From assembly GCA_902362925.1 (NCBI GenBank), contig CABIYL010000008.1: DNA of 64,000 nucleotides, one strand, 5' to 3'. Positions 58,641 to 64,000 of the stretch are shown here, piece after piece; within the stretch, counting starts at the first letter, position 1, and every line of letters starts with the position of its first letter. The notes under the pieces were generated by a model that did not search any database, was not told where the DNA came from, and was given only the letters and a program-made list of their open reading frames with translations. This stretch comes from Pseudoflavonifractor sp902362925 (GTDB taxonomy: Bacteria; Bacillota; Clostridia; Oscillospirales; Oscillospiraceae). A program made the translations under genes and the position numbers.

Positions 58641-58669
58641 AGTATAGCATGTTTTCTCCCCTCTGTCAC
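58641..58669 (-). promoter_or_regulatory. Promoter of the lipoprotein gene
   Basis: On the complement GTGACA (58669-58664) and TATACT (58646-58641) have a 17-bp spacer, about 50 bp before the ATG. Confidence 0.6.
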
Positions 58670-58800
58670 CCATTTCCGTACCTTTTGGGCCAATGCCGCT
58701 CCTTTTTTCTTTCTCTTCTTGCCAGCATATCACCGGTGTGCTAGGATGGATGCAAGGAAAGAATATTCTGTCCATTCCGACAGTCTGGAGATGATGCGCT

Positions 58801-60489
58801 GTGTTCTGTCCCAACTGCGGTTTCCCCTACGGTCCTGACGACCGCTTCTGCGGCCGCTGCGGCGCCGCCCTTCCCGGCCGGGAGGATTCCTCCCCTGTCC
58901 CTCCCCCTCAGCAGCCTTCTCCGCCTCCAGCCCGCCCCAAGCGGCGGCTGCCCCGGTTTGTGATTCCGGCGGTGCTGGTGCTGGCCGCTGCGGCAGGCGT
59001 GCTGACCTTTTTCCTCACCCGCTCGTCCCAGCCGGACCCGTCCTTTGTTCTGAACAGCCGGACCTCTTTCTTTTTCCTGGCCAGGGACAACCCCGCCCAG
59101 GCGGAGCTGTGGCGGGGTACGGAGCAGGTGCTGACCCTCCCGGCGGAAGACGTGTCGTTCCGCTCCGCCGCCGCCTCCGCAGACAAGTCCGTGCTCCTGC
59201 TGGTGGATGCCGGAGGTGCCCTGTACCGCGCCGATTCCGCCAGCTGTGCCACGCTTTCAGAGCGGGTCGAATACTGCACACTCTCCGGTGACGGAAGCAC
59301 CTCCGCCTGGGTCACCACAGGGGGAGCGCTCTGGCTCCAGCGGAGCGAGGAGGCACCGGTGCTGATTGCTGAGGATGTCTCCCCTTCCTCCGTTCTCCTG
59401 TCCTACGGCGGCCATACTCTGGCGTGGCAGACAGCCTCAGACAGCGACGGCAGCTCCCATCTCTGCCTGATGCTGGACGGCGGCGCGCTCCAGGAGCTGC
59501 CGCCGGAGGACGCGGCTCCCGCTCTGGTCACCGACAACGGCACGCTGTACTACACCGTCCTGGACGGTGACATGCTTTCCCTGTACGTCTGGAGGGATGG
59601 GACGTCCACTCTGTTCACCGACCGGCTTACCCCGTTCGGTGCCATGCTGACTTTTAACCGGGACGGCACCGAGCTGCTCTATATAACAGAGGAGGACGAC
59701 GGTCCCGTCACCTGGTTCTGCCGGGAGGGCGAGGAACCCCGGAACATCGGCTCCTTCGCCTTCCAGTCCCTCTGCTCCCCGACCTTTTCCTCCAGCAGCT
59801 ATATTGACACCGATCACCTCTCTGTCTGGTTGTACAACACGGACACGCTGCGGCAAAAATGCCTCCGCACCGACCGGAACGTCTGGCTGCTGGACAGCGA
59901 GGGGGATGCCTCTCCCCTCTTCCCCGACGGAAGCACCATCACCAGTGCCTATGTCTCCCAGGACGGCACCAGCCTGGTGGTCCAGACCACCGGCGCGAGC
60001 GAGAAGAACACCCTCTACCGCTTTGACAACCTGTGGGGCGACCTGGAATCCCATGTGCTGGACCAGGGGCATGCGCTCTCCCTGCTGAGCGCATCCTCCG
60101 ACCTGTCCCTCCTGCTCTACACCCGCCTCGATACGGATCTGGTGCGGACCTATTACGCCCTGAAGACCGGCGGCGAGCCGGTGCTTCTGATCCAGGGCAA
60201 CGAATTTGCCGTGATCACCGTAGACAACACCGTTCTCTGCTCCGCCGATGACCACAGCAGGCTCCTTTTCTCCGATGGCGGCGAACCCATCCAGCTGGAA
60301 GTGCCCGGTACGGAGGATGGTGACGCCTTCATTACCGTCGCCGGGGTAGGCAGTCTGACCTGCGTCACAGCGTATACTATTGCTGACCTCGCAACCTCAG
60401 CCCCCTCTCCCGTGGACGTCTATACCGTTTCTCCCGACGGTACGCTCGCCATTCTGACCGAGGATATCCTGTACCTGAACGCCTACTGA
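58801..60489 (+). CDS. Zinc-ribbon membrane protein with propeller-like extracellular domain
   Basis: A 562-residue protein starting at GTG. An N-terminal zinc ribbon (FCPNCGFPYGPDDRFCGRCG), a proline-rich linker, one membrane helix (FVIPAVLVLAAAAGVLTFFL) and about 490 exported residues with repeated short strands (LLLVDAGGALYRAD, LLYITEEDDGPVTWF, LVVQTTGASEKNTLYRF) suggest a beta-propeller. Such zinc-ribbon proteins are common in Clostridia, with undefined roles. The start codon is weakly supported by a GGAG 12 nt away. Confidence 0.75.
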   Translation: MFCPNCGFPYGPDDRFCGRCGAALPGREDSSPVPPPQQPSPPPARPKRRLPRFVIPAVLVLAAAAGVLTFFLTRSSQPDPSFVLNSRTSFFFLARDNPAQAELWRGTEQVLTLPAEDVSFRSAAASADKSVLLLVDAGGALYRADSASCATLSERVEYCTLSGDGSTSAWVTTGGALWLQRSEEAPVLIAEDVSPSSVLLSYGGHTLAWQTASDSDGSSHLCLMLDGGALQELPPEDAAPALVTDNGTLYYTVLDGDMLSLYVWRDGTSTLFTDRLTPFGAMLTFNRDGTELLYITEEDDGPVTWFCREGEEPRNIGSFAFQSLCSPTFSSSSYIDTDHLSVWLYNTDTLRQKCLRTDRNVWLLDSEGDASPLFPDGSTITSAYVSQDGTSLVVQTTGASEKNTLYRFDNLWGDLESHVLDQGHALSLLSASSDLSLLLYTRLDTDLVRTYYALKTGGEPVLLIQGNEFAVITVDNTVLCSADDHSRLLFSDGGEPIQLEVPGTEDGDAFITVAGVGSLTCVTAYTIADLATSAPSPVDVYTVSPDGTLAILTEDILYLNAY

Positions 60490-60510
60490 CATGTTTCCCT
60501 GAAAAGCAAG

Positions 60511-60541
60511 GAGCGCCGCGCCCTGCACGGGCGCGGCGCTC
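60511..60541. terminator. Hairpin between convergent genes
   Basis: A 13-bp perfect GC-rich stem (GAGCGCCGCGCCC with its complement, TGCAC loop) lies between the zinc-ribbon protein and the convergent small membrane protein. The U-tracts are poor on both sides. Confidence 0.65.
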
Positions 60542-60552
60542 TGTATCTTCTA

Positions 60553-60984
60553 TTATCGCTGAGCCGGGGTTTCCACCGGGATGCCTCTGGACCGCAGCTC
60601 GGCCAGGAAAATCTCCCGTCCCTCAAAGAGGAACTCCAGGTTCACCCGCCGGCCGTTTTTGAGGAAGATGGCCATGCGGCGGCCGCCCAGCAGATCCACC
60701 CGGGCGACATCCCCCATAGGAACCCGTCTGGCAGGACCATAGCCTTCGCAGCAGACCAGGGTGTCGTCATCCTCCAGCCGGACCCGTGCCCGGGTAGGCC
60801 GCAGCAGGGACACCACACCCAGCACCGCCACCACCACGGCGCCGATGCGGCACAGCAGCTGCAGGCTGTCATCCCCCGTCAGCTCCAGTCCGCTGCACAC
60901 CCACAGCAGCACCGCTGCCGCCAGAAACACCACGCCCGCCAGGCGGTAGGAGGCGCTCAGGCTCCGATTCATCCGATATTCCAT
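60553..60984 (-). CDS. Small two-helix membrane protein, PH-like domain
   Basis: A 143-residue protein with two N-terminal membrane helices (LAGVVFLAAAVLLWVCSGLE, LLCRIGAVVVAVLGVVSLL) and a cytoplasmic beta-rich part (RVRLEDDDTLVCCEGYGPAR, MGDVARVDLLGGRRMAIFLK) like bacterial PH domains. I cannot assign a role. ATG at 60984 follows GAAGGAAAA. Confidence 0.65.
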   Translation of the reverse strand: MEYRMNRSLSASYRLAGVVFLAAAVLLWVCSGLELTGDDSLQLLCRIGAVVVAVLGVVSLLRPTRARVRLEDDDTLVCCEGYGPARRVPMGDVARVDLLGGRRMAIFLKNGRRVNLEFLFEGREIFLAELRSRGIPVETPAQR

Positions 60985-61074
60985 GTTTTTTCCTTCTTTC
61001 AGGATGAGTGCCGCAGTATCCGCCGTTGTGCCGGATTCTGCCGGCAGGCAGAGGAAATCATCCCCGTTCCGGGC

Positions 61075-61103
61075 TTGCCCCTCTGCGCCGTACGCATTAT
61101 AAT
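61075..61103 (+). promoter_or_regulatory. Promoter of the Dabb gene
   Basis: TTGCCC (61075-61080) and a perfect TATAAT (61098-61103) with a 17-bp spacer; about 120 bp of leader without a gene follows. Confidence 0.6.
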
Positions 61104-61222
61104 ATAAATGAGACGCCCGGCGCAACGGTCATTCTGGTGGAAACACGGCGGGTTTTCTCCCCGGATTTTTGGCTGCCTGACTGTCCGGCGGCTCCGGTGA
61201 CTTTGCAGAGGAGGTTTTTCCC

Positions 61223-61525
61223 ATGCTCAAGCACATTGTCGTATGGAAGTTCAAGGACGAGGCCGAGGGCAAATCCCGGGCCGAGAACTGCGCCCTGGTC
61301 CGGGAGCGCCTGCTGGCCCTGGTGGGGGTCATCCCCGAGGTGAAGCACATGGAGATCGGCATTGATATCGGCTCCATCCAAGGCAACTTTGACCTGGCCC
61401 TCATCGTGGACACCGACAACACCGACACCCTCTCCGCCTACGCCAACCACCCTGAGCACCTGAAGGTGGTGGACTACATCAAGAAGGTTGTGGAGCAGCG
61501 GGTGGCCGTGGACTTTACCTTCTGA
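61223..61525 (+). CDS. Dabb-family (stress-responsive alpha/beta barrel) protein
   Basis: A 100-residue dimeric ferredoxin-like protein: MLKHIVVWKFKDEAEGKSRA, H-M-E-I-G-I-D and YANHPEHLKVVDYIKKVVEQ are the Dabb pattern. Some relatives are cyclases or stress proteins, but the small bacterial members are mostly uncharacterised. GAGGAGG precedes the ATG. Confidence 0.85.
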   Translation: MLKHIVVWKFKDEAEGKSRAENCALVRERLLALVGVIPEVKHMEIGIDIGSIQGNFDLALIVDTDNTDTLSAYANHPEHLKVVDYIKKVVEQRVAVDFTF

Positions 61526-61538
61526 ATATTTTTGAGGC

Positions 61539-61574
61539 AAAAAGCGCCCTGTTTTTCCGACAGGGTGCTTTTTT
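61539..61574 (+). terminator. Terminator after the Dabb gene
   Basis: GCGCCCTGT pairs with ACAGGGTGC (7-nt loop, one G-T pair), preceded by A-run and followed by TTTTTT. Confidence 0.88.
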
Positions 61575-61697
61575 ATTCCCATTTTCATCCGTATGCAGCC
61601 TCATGATTCATTCTCTTTCCATGTCGTTTCATCCATTTCAACTAATATATACCCATTTTTAACGCCGTATTTTGTCTGTTTTTTACCATTTGGACAG

Positions 61698-61726
61698 TTG
61701 ACACTTTTGTTTCATGGTGGTATTAT
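61698..61726 (+). promoter_or_regulatory. Promoter of the M14 peptidase gene
   Basis: A perfect TTGACA (61698-61703) and TATTAT (61721-61726) with a 17-bp spacer, 87 bp before the ATG, in an AT-rich stretch. Confidence 0.8.
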
Positions 61727-61813
61727 TCTTTCATAATTATTCATCAAGTTGTGAGTATTCCGTATTTTTATTCTGTGTGTGCCCGCGATTTGAGAGAAGG
61801 AAAGGTGAAGCAA

Positions 61814-64000
61814 ATGAAAAGCAGTACCCACACCCCGAAAAAGTGGCTGTCACTGATTCTGGCGCTGGCCATGTGCCTGTCGCTGGTCTCTCTGCCCGCC
61901 GCTGCCGCGGAGACGGAGACCGCCGCCGCCACCGCAGCAACCTTTGTCAACACCACTGAGGACGGCGGCGACAACGCCATCTCCCTCACCGCCGAGCGGA
62001 CCTTCAAGGTCATGCTCCCCGTTGACATGACCCTGGACCAGGCCAAGACCGCCGCCGCCGAGGCTGTGTGGTCCCTGGTGCCCGACGAGACCCAGGACTA
62101 CCTGGACGACACCCTGTTCCCCAACCAGACTGAGGGCGGCGCCCTGAGCACCTGGATGTGCAAGGACGGCGAGACCCCCTTCTTCACCGACCTGAGCGCC
62201 TCCGCTGAAGAGGTCGACGGCCAGGTGTACGTGACCCTGACCTTTGCCAACAGCTGCTACTTCCTGGACGACTTCAGCGTGCCCCACACCAACGGCGGCT
62301 ACTACATGGACGTGTGCGGCTACTTCAACCTGACCGCTGAGGCCGACGGCAAGACCCTGGGCTCCGTGGGCGTGAAGATTGCCCCCTACGACCAGTTCCA
62401 CACCATGAGCGAGATCTACGCTGAGATCGACGAGATGGTGGAGTTCGCCGCTGAGAACACCGACCTGTACGTGGAGAAATTCTCCATGGGCATGAGCCAG
62501 GGCGACAACGGCCTGGAGAGCCTGGATATGCCCTACCTCATCGTGGCCAAGGACAAGGCCGCTGTGGAGAAGTGGAAGGAGATCAAGGAGGAGGCCGAGA
62601 GCGACCCCACCGGTCTCATCGCCAAGATTGAGAACGGCACCCTGGGCGACTATCAGGTGCCCGTGATGTACTCCAACGTCCACGCCAACGAGGTGGCCGC
62701 CAGCGACGGCGTCACCGCCTTTGCATGGATGCTCCTCAACGCCGCCGCCGGCGACGGTACCATCGACTACGACAAGCTCACCGGCTTCACCGCCGAGGGC
62801 GAGGCCGAGCTGGCCGCTCAGATGGGCCCCGAAGGTGAGGCTGGTTCCGTGGCCGTGCCCGACCTGGTGGCCGACACCGCCACCTACCTGGGCTACATCA
62901 AGGGCAAGAACGCCGACGGCACCACCGCCGACGTCTCCACCGTGGTGGACCTGGAGAAGTACTACACCATCGAGACCGAGACCGTCAACGTGGATGACCT
63001 TCTCAGCGACGTGTTCTTCATCCTGGTGCCCGAGGAGAACGTGGAGGGCCGGACTTATCTGACCCGTACCTCCTCCGGCGGCTTTGACCTGAACCGGGAC
63101 AACTCCTTCCAGACCCAGGCCGAGACTCAGAACATGACCGCTCTCATCGCCGAGTGGAACCCCGTCAGCTTTGCCGAGTTCCACGGCCGAATCGAGACCT
63201 TCCAGTGCGAGCCCTGCGATCCCCCTCACGAGCCCAACTTCGAGTACGACCTGCTGGCTGAGCACCTGCTGGCCGGTGGTGAGGCTCTGGGCATTGCCGC
63301 CGTGGCCAACAACGACGGCCACAACAGCTATGTGACCCCCCAGCGTGACTACCTGAGCTACACCGGCGAGGTCAACGCCGACGGCAGCTACCAGACCCAG
63401 TGGTACGATCCCTGGGACGACATGTCCACCAGCTACACTCCCCAGTACGCCATGCTCCACGGTACCCTGGCCTACACCGTTGAGGTTCCCGCCTACGACG
63501 ACTACATGGTCACCGCCCTGTCCTACGGCCAGCTGGGCCAGAGCAACTACATCGCCGCCAACAAGGAGAGCTACCTGCTCAACCAGACCAAGATCTTCGA
63601 GCGCGGCGTGACCAACGCCAACTCCGACGCCTATGAGCTGGTCGGCCAGTGGTTCTGCGACCAGTACGATGTTGAGGGCGCCGAGGCCGACCTGTTCCGT
63701 CCCGAGTATGACGGTGAGGGTCAGAACGGCAACTTCTATCCCGAGTGCTACATCATCCCCCTGGACGGTGAGCATCAGAGCAACCTCCAGGATGCCGACG
63801 ACATGCTCACCTATCTGACCCGGAACGGCGTCGAGATCATGGTGGCCGACAAGGCCTTCACCTATGACGGCGTGGAGTATCCCGCCGGTACCGCTGTGGT
63901 CTCCATGTACCAGGCCAAGCGGAGCGTGGCCAACGGCGTGCTGTACGACGGCACCGTCATCACCGAGTGGCCCGTCCTCTACTCCGAGGGCATCACCGCC
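61814..64000 (+). CDS. Secreted M14-family zinc carboxypeptidase, 3' end beyond the window
   Basis: The first 729 residues are present. A signal peptide (W-L-S-L-I-L-A-L-A-M-C-L-S-L, A-A-A cleavage near 33) is followed by an N-terminal extension and a catalytic domain with Y-S-N-V-H-A-N-E (H290, E293 as zinc ligands), F-D-L-N-R-D-N (N427, R428 for substrate carboxylate) and E-F-H-G-R (H457, third ligand). The catalytic glutamate should lie later. AAGGTGA precedes the ATG. It probably trims peptides outside the cell or wall peptides. Confidence 0.85.
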   Translation, partial: MKSSTHTPKKWLSLILALAMCLSLVSLPAAAAETETAAATAATFVNTTEDGGDNAISLTAERTFKVMLPVDMTLDQAKTAAAEAVWSLVPDETQDYLDDTLFPNQTEGGALSTWMCKDGETPFFTDLSASAEEVDGQVYVTLTFANSCYFLDDFSVPHTNGGYYMDVCGYFNLTAEADGKTLGSVGVKIAPYDQFHTMSEIYAEIDEMVEFAAENTDLYVEKFSMGMSQGDNGLESLDMPYLIVAKDKAAVEKWKEIKEEAESDPTGLIAKIENGTLGDYQVPVMYSNVHANEVAASDGVTAFAWMLLNAAAGDGTIDYDKLTGFTAEGEAELAAQMGPEGEAGSVAVPDLVADTATYLGYIKGKNADGTTADVSTVVDLEKYYTIETETVNVDDLLSDVFFILVPEENVEGRTYLTRTSSGGFDLNRDNSFQTQAETQNMTALIAEWNPVSFAEFHGRIETFQCEPCDPPHEPNFEYDLLAEHLLAGGEALGIAAVANNDGHNSYVTPQRDYLSYTGEVNADGSYQTQWYDPWDDMSTSYTPQYAMLHGTLAYTVEVPAYDDYMVTALSYGQLGQSNYIAANKESYLLNQTKIFERGVTNANSDAYELVGQWFCDQYDVEGAEADLFRPEYDGEGQNGNFYPECYIIPLDGEHQSNLQDADDMLTYLTRNGVEIMVADKAFTYDGVEYPAGTAVVSMYQAKRSVANGVLYDGTVITEWPVLYSEGITA

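Noticed and set aside
61850..63775. Long minus-strand frame opposite the M14 peptidase
   Set aside because: Shadow of a GC-rich gene with clear catalytic motifs on the other strand.

Overview
The window looks like the chromosome of a GC-rich, spore-former-lineage Firmicute of the gut Oscillospiraceae type (Flavonifractor / Pseudoflavonifractor-like). This placement is inferred from gene content and protein character: a Firmicute-order S10-spc-alpha ribosomal operon with secY, adk, map, a KOW protein and infA, a zinc-type S14, a sporulation gene (spoIIID), and Tn916-like and Tn4451-like mobile elements. No rRNA or tRNA gene and no CRISPR array was seen.

Layout. 1-2200: start of an unidentified leftward gene, then mgtE (Mg2+ transporter) behind a structured leader. 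2201-14394: integrated element 1, bounded by a 22-bp direct repeat. It carries a serine recombinase, a type III restriction-modification system, an AbiE toxin-antitoxin pair, a MobC gene behind four iterons (no relaxase), a RepA_N-type protein, a DnaC-like ATPase, an excisionase and a tyrosine integrase. 14461-18676: ychF, then the polyphosphate pair ppk/ppx. 18862-30013: spoIIID, split by element 2. 30078-37779: leftward shikimate/phenylalanine operon aroF-aroB-aroA-aroC-pheA-aroK-aroQ-aroE, behind an aromatic-rich leader peptide and a terminator. 38512-54565: leftward ribosomal operon from rpsJ to rplQ with its promoter at 54843-54871. 55051-64000: cell-envelope genes (SLH protein, lipoprotein, zinc-ribbon membrane protein, small membrane protein), a Dabb protein, and a secreted M14 carboxypeptidase that runs off the end.

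The most striking locus is spoIIID. A 10.9-kb Tn4451-like mobilizable element (MobV relaxase, large serine recombinase) sits inside its helix-turn-helix codons. Joining the two host halves through the shared 3-bp ACA restores an uninterrupted 82-residue SpoIIID (S-T-V-H|K-D-L-S), so excision would repair the gene in a skin-like manner. The recombinase gene itself runs across the junction, so its C-terminus must differ between integrated and circular forms.

The cargo of element 2 is a single leftward seven-gene operon: HTH controller, cytosine-5 methyltransferase, candidate restriction enzyme, Vsr nuclease, an unrecognised protein combining a winged helix with PD-(D/E)xK-like residues, a cytoplasmic Ser/Thr kinase, and a 398-residue protein of unknown function that may be a TIM barrel. 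The last three are AT-rich relative to their surroundings and are the best candidate here for an undescribed defence module. Several mobile-element genes also show one-base lesions at or near their expected start codons.
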